From positions 1 to 52,732 of the forward strand of contig QHWJ01000225.1 in the NCBI GenBank assembly GCA_003222535.1: a stretch of 52,732 nt of DNA, given 5' to 3'. This document shows, in pieces, positions 1 through 8,364 of the stretch. This DNA comes from Acidobacteriota bacterium. Its GTDB lineage: Bacteria; Acidobacteriota; Vicinamibacteria; Vicinamibacterales; CAVVIG01. The notes under the pieces were generated by a model. It saw only the letters and a list, made by a program, of their open reading frames with translations, was not told the origin of the DNA and did not search any database. A program made the position numbers and the translations under genes. Within the stretch, counting starts at the first letter, position 1. The number at the start of each line of letters is the position of its first letter.

Positions 1-318
<318 letters not shown>

Positions 319-332
319 AATTCGCCGGCTGC

Positions 333-409
333 TGACGCCCGGCTACAACCTTCGCGCTGTGGATCGCTGTTCGCGACCCTGATCGCGCGAAGGCTCTAGC
401 CGGGCGTCA
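333..409 (-). repeat. Large hairpin in the 16S leader (25-base arms)
   Basis: Arms at 333-357 and 385-409 are inverted copies with only two mismatches and enclose a 27-base loop. In the transcript the hairpin ends about 14 bases before the mature 16S 5' end. It may help 5' processing, but classical RNase III stems pair leader with trailer and not leader with itself. The arm core (CGGCTAGAGCCTTCGCGC) closely resembles a palindromic repeat inside purL at 9421-9479, so it may be a mobile palindromic repeat. Confidence 0.8.
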
Positions 410-628
410 ACAACGCAACTCATTAACGCGAGGCCGATTTGGCTTCTGCGTTGTTCAATCCGTTCTTCTTGAAGTGGTTCGTCGCCAGTCGCCTTCGCAC
501 GGACTGACAACTCCGGTCGACCGATTCCGCGACGCCACCCGCTGACTCTCATTGTCCGACGCCGCTCGCCAGGCGTGCGCCTGCCGAGCCTCGTCGTGAC
601 GGGCTGTGTGTGCTTGCACGCACTATCC

Positions 629-642
629 AGTTTTCAAAGAAC
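629..642 (-). promoter_or_regulatory. boxA-like antitermination site of the rRNA leader
   Basis: On the minus strand the sequence reads GTTCTTTGAAAACT. This matches the boxA-type element seen in rRNA leaders, which recruits NusB/S10 antitermination complexes. It lies between the predicted promoter (763-798) and the 16S gene, as expected. Function is inferred from motif and position. Confidence 0.6.
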
Positions 643-762
643 CGACGGCGGTGCGCCAGGGGCGCTCCACCCGGCAGCCTGCTTCCATCCCACTTCCATC
701 CCACCACGCCGGACTTGCCGGAGGGGCCTCGCCGCCTGTCGGTCGCGGCGCATTTAGGGGAA

Positions 763-798
763 CCTTTGAAGGTTACTAGAACCACCCACGGCTGTCAA
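763..798 (-). promoter_or_regulatory. Probable rRNA operon promoter with a palindrome over the -10/+1 region
   Basis: On the minus strand a perfect -35 box TTGACA (798-793) is followed after exactly 17 bases by TAACCT (775-770). Transcription would start near 763 and give a leader of about 445 bases before 16S. A 14-base inverted repeat, AACCTT-TG-AAGGTT (761-774), overlaps the -10 and start region and could bind a regulator or shape the start site. The rest of the 319-973 gap holds only the boxA and the leader hairpin; no convincing gene or terminator is visible in it. Confidence 0.6.
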
Positions 799-973
799 CC
801 CCAACGACCGCTGCCGACGCAGATGGGGTCGATGAATCCTCGAGCTGGCAAGTGCTGAGCCGCAAAGAAAGGTTGGCTGGTCGGCCGTCGCGTCCTGCCA
901 TCGGTGCGCCTCCCCGGCCCGGGTGTGACGCCGACTCTGACGAGAGGGTTCTCGGGCGACGCGCGAGATGCCG

Positions 974-2245
974 TCAAATCAGCCGGACCAGATGATTCTG
1001 CTTCTGGCCCTTCCGTAACACGAACAACCGGCCAGAGATCGCGTGATCGCGAGTGAGCCGCGCCCGCGGATCGGGCATCCGGCGATTGTTCACGTACACC
1101 CCGCCCGATTCCACGAGCCGGCGTGCTTCACTTTTCGACGCCGCGAGCCGCACACGTGCCACGAGATCGACCACTCCGATGCCGTCCCCGGCCAGCTCCT
1201 CGGCGGGCAATTCCGTCGACGGCACGTCGTCGAACACCGCGAGCACATCGTCCGCGTCGAGCGTCGCGATGTCCTCGCCGAACAGCAGCGCCGATGCGTG
1301 CTCCGCGCGCGCCACACGATCCCGGCCGTGCACGAGCGCCGTCAGCTCGCGCGCGAGCACGCGCTGCGCCTCACGCTCGGCCGGCGCGCTCGTGGTCACC
1401 GACTCCAGAGCGTCGATCGACGCACGCTCGAGGAACGTGAAACTCTTCAAGTATGGAATCACGTCGCGATCCTCGGTATTCAGCCAGAACTGGTAGAACT
1501 TGAACGCCGGCGTTCTCGCGGCGTCGAGCCAGATGGTGCCGGCTTCCGTCTTGCCGAACTTCGCGCCCGACGCGGCGGTCATCAGCGGCCAGACCAGGCC
1601 GTGCGCTTTCTTCCCGCGCAGCTTGCGGACCAGATCGATGCCGGCCGTGATGTTTCCCCACTGATCGCTGCCGCCCATCTGCAGGGTGCAGCCGTACCGA
1701 TCGAACAGCTCGAGAAAATCACGCGCCTGCAGCAGCAGATAGCTGAATTCCGTGTACGAGATCCCGTCCTCGCTCTCGAGGCGCCGATGCACCGATTCCT
1801 TCTGCAACATGTAATTGACGGTGAAGAATTTGCCCGTGTCGCGGAGGAATCCCAGCAGGTCGATGCCGGCCAGCCAGTCGGCATTGTTGGCGATGCGCGC
1901 CGGGTTGACGGGCGAATCGAAATCCAGAAAGCGCGAAAGCTGCTCCCTGATGCCGGCGACGTTCTCCTCGATCTCGTCGAGCGACAGGAGCGTCCGCTCC
2001 TGCGACTTGCCGCTCGGATCGCCGATCGTGCCGGTGCCGCCGCCCACGACGGCGATCGGAAAATGCCCGAATCGCTGCAGCCGGGCGAGCGCCATCAGCG
2101 TCATCAGACTGCCGACGTGCAGACTCGACGCTGTCGGATCGAAGCCGATGTACGCCGTGACGCGCTCGTTCGCAAAAAGGTCGGCCAGCCCTTCCGTGGC
2201 GTCGTACACCATGCCACGCCACTTGAACTCGTCGAACAGATTCAT
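974..2245 (-). CDS. tyrS: Tyrosyl-tRNA synthetase
   Basis: This enzyme charges tRNA-Tyr with tyrosine using ATP in the cytoplasm. The 423-residue protein shows the class I fold: YIGFDPTASSLHVGS carries the HIGH-like motif (HVGS, about residue 43-46), GGSDQWGN is the tyrosine/adenylate pocket, and KFGKT near 229 is the KMSKS loop. An S4 RNA-binding domain fills the last 65 residues. A GTG codon directly precedes the ATG at 2245, but the ATG gives the family N-terminus MNLFDEFKWRG, like MDLLAELQWRG in bacilli. No clear Shine-Dalgarno is visible. The gene is divergent from the metallophosphoesterase across only 30 bases containing TACTATAGC, so the two promoters may overlap. Confidence 0.97.
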   Translation of the reverse strand: MNLFDEFKWRGMVYDATEGLADLFANERVTAYIGFDPTASSLHVGSLMTLMALARLQRFGHFPIAVVGGGTGTIGDPSGKSQERTLLSLDEIEENVAGIREQLSRFLDFDSPVNPARIANNADWLAGIDLLGFLRDTGKFFTVNYMLQKESVHRRLESEDGISYTEFSYLLLQARDFLELFDRYGCTLQMGGSDQWGNITAGIDLVRKLRGKKAHGLVWPLMTAASGAKFGKTEAGTIWLDAARTPAFKFYQFWLNTEDRDVIPYLKSFTFLERASIDALESVTTSAPAEREAQRVLARELTALVHGRDRVARAEHASALLFGEDIATLDADDVLAVFDDVPSTELPAEELAGDGIGVVDLVARVRLAASKSEARRLVESGGVYVNNRRMPDPRARLTRDHAISGRLFVLRKGQKQNHLVRLI

Positions 2246-2275
2246 CACGTGTTGTTCGTTTTACTATAGCAGTCT

Positions 2276-3091
2276 ATGGCGGTGACTCGCCGCGCCGTCC
2301 TCAAAGGTGCCCTCGCAAGCGGCGTCGGCGTCGTCGCCGGCGGCGGTGGATACGGATTCCTCTACGAGCGCCACGAGCTCGAAGTGACGCGCACCGCTGT
2401 CGGGGTCGCCGGACTGCCGCCCGCGCTCGCGGGTCTCCGCATCGGCTTCATCACCGACGTGCACCGCAGCCGCCTGGTCTCCCACGACGATGTCGCGCAG
2501 GCGGTGAGCGCGCTCACGATCGAGCGTCCCGATCTCGTCATCCTGGGCGGGGACTACGTCACCTGGGGCGACCGTCAGTACGTCATCCCGTCGGCCGAAG
2601 CGCTGGCGCCGCTGTCCGCGCCGCATGGCGTCTTCGGCGTCCTCGGCAACCACGACGACGATCACGACATGCCGGCGGCGCTTGGAAAGTGCGGCGTGCA
2701 GATGTTGAAGGATGCGCGGACGCGGCTGACCATCCGCCACGAAACCGTCGATCTCGTCGGCATTCGTTTCTGGACGAGACGCCAGATCGACATCGCATCG
2801 CTGACCCGCGACGCCGCGCCCATGACGTTCCTGCTCGCGCACGACCCCCGGCGATTGACCGAGGCGGCCGCGCTCGGCGTGCCGCTCGTGCTGTCCGGCC
2901 ACACGCATGGCGGCCAGGTGGTGCTTCCTCTCGTGGGCGCCCCCGCCGCGGCGAAATTTCCGGTGGTCGCCGGGATCGGCCGGCGCGACAAGACGATCAT
3001 GTTCGTGAGCCGGGGCGTGGGGACGATCTACGTGCCGGTGCGGATCAACTGTCCGCCGGAGGTGGCGCTGCTGACCCTCCAGCCTGCTTGA
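2276..3091 (+). CDS. Tat-exported metallophosphoesterase (YkuE-like)
   Basis: This is a calcineurin-like phosphoesterase of 271 residues. The N-terminus TRRAVLKGALASG is a twin-arginine signal followed by a hydrophobic stretch, so the protein is probably exported folded. The metal-binding motifs are in order: D61-V-H63, GGD (91-93), GNHD (124-127) and GHTHGGQ (208-214), together binding two metals. This arrangement matches YkuE/YaeI-type enzymes, which act on envelope substrates such as lipid phosphates; the actual substrate cannot be read from sequence. Its last 47 bases overlap the 3' end of the convergent methyltransferase gene. A start at 2276 is needed to keep the twin arginines. Confidence 0.88.
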   Translation: MAVTRRAVLKGALASGVGVVAGGGGYGFLYERHELEVTRTAVGVAGLPPALAGLRIGFITDVHRSRLVSHDDVAQAVSALTIERPDLVILGGDYVTWGDRQYVIPSAEALAPLSAPHGVFGVLGNHDDDHDMPAALGKCGVQMLKDARTRLTIRHETVDLVGIRFWTRRQIDIASLTRDAAPMTFLLAHDPRRLTEAAALGVPLVLSGHTHGGQVVLPLVGAPAAAKFPVVAGIGRRDKTIMFVSRGVGTIYVPVRINCPPEVALLTLQPA

Positions 3092-3794
3092 AGCCGCCGA
3101 ATACCGCATGGCCCGCGTCGATCCAGACGCAGTCGACGGCCGCGAACCCTGCGTGCCTGAGCCAGACGAAGTGATGCAGCAGCGCTGAGGGCCGCTCCAT
3201 CGGGTCCGGAAACCGGAAGTGATTCCACTCCTCGTCGACAAACCGCTGAAATAGCCCGGGCGATCCGAGGGCGTCCGCCTGCGCTCTCGCGAGTGCGTCC
3301 CACCGATCAGCCGCCATCACCCTCGCCGCGGGATGCTGCGGCTCGACGAGATCGGCGACGAGCAGGGCGCCGCGCGGCGAGAGGCGGTCGGCCGCCGCCT
3401 TGTAAAAATACTGTTTCTTCGCGTCGTTGAGATGGTGCAGGCACAGCGACGACACGACCAGGTCCACTCCGAACATCCGGTCCCACCAATCGAGAGCCGT
3501 GACATCGAACGCAGCCACGCGCGCGCGCGCCCCGAACGGGGCCAGGCGGGCCGAAATCTCGCGACGCATCGACGCTGAACCGTCGAGCGCCGTCAGCGCG
3601 GCGCGGGGGAATCGCGTCAGCAGCGTGTCGGCGAGCAATCCTTCGCCGGATCCGAGATCGAGGATCTTCAGTTCGTCGTCGGCGCCGAACGGCGCCGCGG
3701 ACACCAGCGCGGCGATCATGTCCTGCCGGCGCGGCACCGCGACCGGCGCGAGAGCGCGATAGGTCGCTGCATCGTCTTCTGTCCAGGCGGTCAT
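3045..3794 (-). CDS. Class I SAM-dependent methyltransferase
   Basis: A 249-residue protein with a Rossmann-type methyltransferase core: motif I ILDLGSGEG (about 44-52), an acidic end of strand 2 (LDGS) and post-motif DLVVSSLCLHHL (about 110-121). The substrate is unknown. The C-terminal region (VDEEWNHFRFPDP, HHFVWLRHAGF) resembles generic small-molecule methyltransferases. It overlaps the purN stop by four bases (ATGA), so it is probably translated from the end of the purM-purN operon. Its last bases overlap the convergent phosphoesterase gene. Confidence 0.8.
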   Translation of the reverse strand: MTAWTEDDAATYRALAPVAVPRRQDMIAALVSAAPFGADDELKILDLGSGEGLLADTLLTRFPRAALTALDGSASMRREISARLAPFGARARVAAFDVTALDWWDRMFGVDLVVSSLCLHHLNDAKKQYFYKAAADRLSPRGALLVADLVEPQHPAARVMAADRWDALARAQADALGSPGLFQRFVDEEWNHFRFPDPMERPSALLHHFVWLRHAGFAAVDCVWIDAGHAVFGGFKQAGGSAAPPPADS

Positions 3795-4444
3795 GACGGG
3801 ATCGCCCGGACGAGGCGCCGGCCCTCGATGGACCAGAGGCCCTCGAGGACGATTCGGATGGCCTCGGGATAGAGTCGGTGCTCTTCGACCAGAACGCGCG
3901 CCGACAGCGTCTCCACCGTGTCGCGCGGGCTAACCGGGACCGCCGCCTGCAGAACGATCGGTCCGCCGTCAAGCTGGGCGGTCACCAGGTGGACCGTCGC
4001 GCCGGTGACCTGCACGCCGTAATCGAGCGCCTGGCGCTGCGCCTCGAGGCCGGGGAACGCCGGCAGGAGCGACGGGTGAATGTTGAGAATGCGGTGCGGA
4101 AACGCTTCGAGCAGCGGCGGTCCGACGAGGCGCATGAAGCCGGCAAGACACACGAGGCTCACGCGGCGCGTCTGGAGCGCTTCCGCGATCGCGCGGTCGT
4201 ACGCCTCGCGGTCCGGATAATCGCGCGGGCTCAGGCACAGGGCTTCGATTCCCGCATCGCGGGCGCGCTGAAGACCCGCCGCATCGGCGCGGCTCGACAC
4301 GACGACCGCGATCGTCGCGGCGAGTCGTCCGCAAGCGATGGCGTCGATGATCGACTGAAGGTTCGATCCACGGCCCGAAATCAGAACGCCGATTCGGCGT
4401 TCCGCCAAAATGGGGCCGTACCCCTTTTGTGTCGGCACTGTCAT
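3791..4444 (-). CDS. purN: Phosphoribosylglycinamide formyltransferase 1
   Basis: The enzyme transfers a formyl group from 10-formyltetrahydrofolate to GAR, the third step of purine synthesis. The 217-residue protein has the phosphate loop ISGRGSNLQSI (22-32), the catalytic segment NIHPSLLPAFPG with N121 and H123, and LDGGPI with D159; these match the E. coli Asn/His/Asp triad. The N-terminus carries about 16 residues more than usual before the first strand. It begins three bases after the purM stop and overlaps the downstream methyltransferase start, so the three genes look co-transcribed. Confidence 0.96.
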   Translation of the reverse strand: MTVPTQKGYGPILAERRIGVLISGRGSNLQSIIDAIACGRLAATIAVVVSSRADAAGLQRARDAGIEALCLSPRDYPDREAYDRAIAEALQTRRVSLVCLAGFMRLVGPPLLEAFPHRILNIHPSLLPAFPGLEAQRQALDYGVQVTGATVHLVTAQLDGGPIVLQAAVPVSPRDTVETLSARVLVEEHRLYPEAIRIVLEGLWSIEGRRLVRAIPS

Positions 4445-4447
4445 CTT

Positions 4448-5473
<1,026 letters not shown>

Positions 5474-5627
5474 GCTGCTCCGCCAGGCTTGCCTCGCGAG
5501 GTCACGGCATCCCGGGCTCGTCGAGGGATGAAAAGCCCGTGCTACCACGCGGGGCCCGGACGCCACGGGTGCAGACGCCGACGAAACACGTGGTCCGCAT
5601 CACGGCGTCTCTCCTGCGCCCAGGTTG

Positions 5628-6941
5628 TCAGAAGTCCAGTTTGCCGATGAGCGTCTGCATCAAGGCACGGCGCGGCGAGCTGTCGGGCGATTCCCAGTAG
5701 GTGCGTCGCGCAAAGGCGAAGAACCGCTCTTTGTCGAGATCTTCCTCGAGCATATCGAAGCCCTCGGCGAGCAGCGCGAGGGCCGGCTCGCGATCACCCA
5801 GCTTCTCGAGCATCGTCATCATGAGGGCCGTGTTGCGTAAGGCGACGGTCGCCAGCGCCAGTGCCACCGGCGCCCGGGTCGGGTCACTCGACGGCACGCC
5901 GATTTCGACCAGCGCCCGGGCGGCTTCCGGATGGCCCGCCAGTGCGAGCGCGGCGAGGCCCCCGGCGGCGCCGCGCAGCAACTCCTGGAAGCCGCGGTTC
6001 TTGTCCGCGAACTTCAGCACGTCAACCAGGTACCCTTCATGCGACTCGCAGTTGACGCCGAGCAGGCAGATGGCGGTCGCGATCGAGGGTTGCGTCTGCC
6101 GCGGCGCAGTCCGCTGGATGGCCGCCAGCGTCTCTAGTGCACGCTTGTCGCCGATCTTCCCCAGCGCCAGCGCCGCATCGTCCTGCAGCGGGCCCTCGAG
6201 CTTCGCGACGGCGGCCAGCGCGTCGACCGCGTACTGCGCCTTGTAGTCGCCGAGCGCCTCGATCACCGCGCTGCGGAAAAAGTCCTCGCCGCGGGCGACT
6301 TCGCGCAGCAGGGCTTGACGCACCCGCGCCGCATCGTCTCCCGCAGCGGCAGAGCCCGCCGCAAGCGCGGCCATCGCGCGTACCAGTGCCGGCCGGACGA
6401 ATTCGGCCTGCTCCTTATCCAGCGCGGTCAGGAACTGCGGCGCCATCGCGCGGTCAGGATTGTGCTCGAAGAAGCTGTAGGCGACCGTGCGCAGCCGATC
6501 GTTCGGGCTGACGAGCGACTCGCGCATCGAGTCTTTCGTCCGCGGATCGTTGAACCCGGTGAGCAGCACGAGCGCCCGAAATCGAACGTAGCCGTCGGGC
6601 TGCTCTGCCACAGCCTGAAGCAGCGCCGGAACGGCCTGCGCACTCGCCGTGCGCCGGACGGTCCTCGAGGCGGTCGTGCGCGCGGCGTAGTCGAGGTCGC
6701 CGAGCTTCCCGATCGCGGCCTGGAGCTGCGCAGCCGTGACGGTCTGCGGGGCCGCCGGCTCCTGGCCGCTCGCTGCGCTCTCGGCACAGCCGTTCGCTGC
6801 GCGCTCGGCACAGCCGTTCGCTGCGCGCTCGGCACAGAGGAGACAAAGGGTACAAAGGACACAGAGGAAAACGAGCGAAGACTCGCGCCGGACCGCCCTC
6901 TGTGTCCTTTGTAACCTTGGTGTCCTTGGTGTCTTTTTCAC
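5628..6941 (-). CDS. HEAT-repeat protein with a repeat-derived N-terminus
   Basis: A 437-residue protein. From about residue 66 it consists of helical HEAT/PBS-lyase-type repeats (ALGDYKAQYAVDALAAVAKL, ALALGKIGDKRALETLAAI). The function is unknown; such solenoids usually bind proteins. The GTG start overlaps the purF stop (GTGA). Residues 2-36 are encoded by two arms of a 9-base tandem array: TPRTPRLQRTQR from one arm and VFLCVLCTLCLLC from the other. Residues about 37-59 come from a 24-base repeat (CAERAANG twice plus a degenerate copy). By accident or selection the array gives a basic then hydrophobic leader like a signal peptide. The true start could be further in, but no good ribosome site is seen there. 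Confidence 0.7.
   Translation of the reverse strand: MKKTPRTPRLQRTQRAVRRESSLVFLCVLCTLCLLCAERAANGCAERAANGCAESAASGQEPAAPQTVTAAQLQAAIGKLGDLDYAARTTASRTVRRTASAQAVPALLQAVAEQPDGYVRFRALVLLTGFNDPRTKDSMRESLVSPNDRLRTVAYSFFEHNPDRAMAPQFLTALDKEQAEFVRPALVRAMAALAAGSAAAGDDAARVRQALLREVARGEDFFRSAVIEALGDYKAQYAVDALAAVAKLEGPLQDDAALALGKIGDKRALETLAAIQRTAPRQTQPSIATAICLLGVNCESHEGYLVDVLKFADKNRGFQELLRGAAGGLAALALAGHPEAARALVEIGVPSSDPTRAPVALALATVALRNTALMMTMLEKLGDREPALALLAEGFDMLEEDLDKERFFAFARRTYWESPDSSPRRALMQTLIGKLDF
6764..6836. repeat. 24-base tandem repeat inside the HEAT gene
   Basis: Two exact 24-base copies lie at 6789-6812 and 6813-6836 (core GCCGTTCGCTGCGCGCTCGG), preceded by a degenerate copy at 6764-6788. The period is a multiple of three, so the HEAT-protein frame is kept and reads CAERAANG repeatedly. 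Confidence 0.85.
6838..6937. repeat. Inverted pair of 9-base tandem arrays at the purF/HEAT-gene junction
   Basis: On the minus strand, just after the purF stop, the sequence runs in 9-base units: ACACCAAGG twice, TTACAAAGG, ACACAGAGG. After a 29-base spacer it returns in the opposite sense as CCTCTGTGT, CCTTTGTAC, CCTTTGTCT, CCTCTGTGC. The arms 6849-6867 and 6897-6916 pair almost perfectly. The element is inside the HEAT-protein reading frame. Confidence 0.85.
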
Positions 6942-8359
6942 GTGACGGCCTCCGTCTTATCGAGCTTCAGCGTGAGCTGCAGATAGCTCGACTCGTCACT
7001 CGGGATCGCGACAGGATATCGGCCGGTGTAGCACGAACTGCAATACGCGCTGCGCTCGGTTCCAACCGCGCTCAGAAGCCCTTCGAGGCTCAGGTACGCG
7101 ACGCTGTCCGCCTCCACGAACTCCCGGATCTCGTTCAACGTGTGGGTCGCGGCAATCAGCTCCGAGGTCCGCGGCGTGTCGACACCGTAGAAGCAGGGCG
7201 AGATCGTCGGCGGACAACTGATACGCAGGTGCACCTCCTTCGCCCCCGCCGCGCGGACCATCTTGACGATTTTCTGGCTCGTCGTCCCGCGCACGATCGA
7301 GTCGTCGACGAGAATCACCCGCATGCCGTCCAGGACGCTTCGCACCGGATTGAGCTTGACCTTGACGCCGAAGTGCCGAATCGATGCCTGCGGCTGGATG
7401 AAGGTGCGGCCCACGTAATGATTGCGGATGAGGCCGATGCGCAGCGGCACACCTGACTGCTCGGCGAATCCCATCGCGGCGCACACGCCCGAGTCCGGCA
7501 CGGGCACGACGACGTCGGCGGCGACCGCCTGTTCCTTCGCGAGGATGCGGCCGAGATCGGTCCGTACCTCATTGACGCTGCGGCCGAACACGTAGCTGTC
7601 GGGCCGTGCGAAGTACACGTGCTCGAAGATGCAGTGCGCGAGCGGGGCCGGCGGAAACGGCTTGATCGAACGGACCGCGTCAGCCGAGACGATCAGGACC
7701 TCGCCGGGCTCGACGTCCCGCTCGTAGGTCGCGCCGATGAGATCCATGGCGCACGTCTCGGAGCAGATGACGACGGCGTCGCCAAGGCGGCCAAGGGCGA
7801 GTGGCCGGAAGCCATGGGGGTCGCGGACGGCCACGAGGCGGTCGCGCATCAGCATGACCAGCGAAAACGCCCCCTGGACCTGCGTCACCGACTCGACGAT
7901 CGCGTCGTCGACGTTGCTGGCCTTCGATCGCGCGTAGAGGTGCAGGATGACCTCGGTGTCGCTGTTCGACTGAAAGATTGATCCCCGCCGGACCAGGTCG
8001 TCGCGCAACTCGCGCGCGTTCACGAGATTCCCGTTATGGCAAATCGCGATCTGGCCGTGCGCGCAATCAATCAGGATCGGCTGCGCGTTCAGCAGCCCGC
8101 TCTCCCCCGCCGTCGAGTACCGCACGTGCCCGATGGCGGTCGACCCGGGCAGGCCCGCCAGCGTCTGGCCATCGAACGTGTCGGCGACGTAGCCCATCGC
8201 CCGCGAGATGCGTACCTGCCTGCCATCCGCGGCGGCGATGCCCGCGCTCTCCTGTCCCCGATGCTGCAACGCGTACAGACCGAGGTACGTCATGTTGGCG
8301 GCCTCGAGGTCGCCGAAGATGCCGAAGACACCGCACTCGTCCTTGAACTTATCGAACAT
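6938..8359 (-). CDS. purF: Amidophosphoribosyltransferase
   Basis: First committed step of purine synthesis: PRPP plus glutamine to phosphoribosylamine. The ATG at 8359 gives MFDKFKDECGVFGIFG, an eight-residue propeptide before the catalytic Cys9, as in the Bacillus-type enzyme that is processed to expose Cys. An upstream in-frame start at 8410 would overlap purL and add 17 unsupported residues. The 473-residue protein has the glutaminase domain (about 9-240) and the PRPP loop VDDSIVRGTTS (351-361). Cys243, Cys389, Cys440 and Cys443 fit the four ligands of the oxygen-labile [4Fe-4S] cluster of the Bacillus type. It starts five bases after purL and overlaps the HEAT gene by GTGA. Confidence 0.96.
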   Translation of the reverse strand: MFDKFKDECGVFGIFGDLEAANMTYLGLYALQHRGQESAGIAAADGRQVRISRAMGYVADTFDGQTLAGLPGSTAIGHVRYSTAGESGLLNAQPILIDCAHGQIAICHNGNLVNARELRDDLVRRGSIFQSNSDTEVILHLYARSKASNVDDAIVESVTQVQGAFSLVMLMRDRLVAVRDPHGFRPLALGRLGDAVVICSETCAMDLIGATYERDVEPGEVLIVSADAVRSIKPFPPAPLAHCIFEHVYFARPDSYVFGRSVNEVRTDLGRILAKEQAVAADVVVPVPDSGVCAAMGFAEQSGVPLRIGLIRNHYVGRTFIQPQASIRHFGVKVKLNPVRSVLDGMRVILVDDSIVRGTTSQKIVKMVRAAGAKEVHLRISCPPTISPCFYGVDTPRTSELIAATHTLNEIREFVEADSVAYLSLEGLLSAVGTERSAYCSSCYTGRYPVAIPSDESSYLQLTLKLDKTEAVT

Positions 8360-8364
8360 GTTTT

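Noticed and set aside
1043-2269. A 408-codon plus-strand open frame opposite tyrS
   Set aside because: Shadow of tyrS with no domain or ribosome site.
5513-5539. Terminator between the HEAT gene and purM
   Set aside because: Only six pairs with a 15-base loop and no T-tract. Too weak to call.
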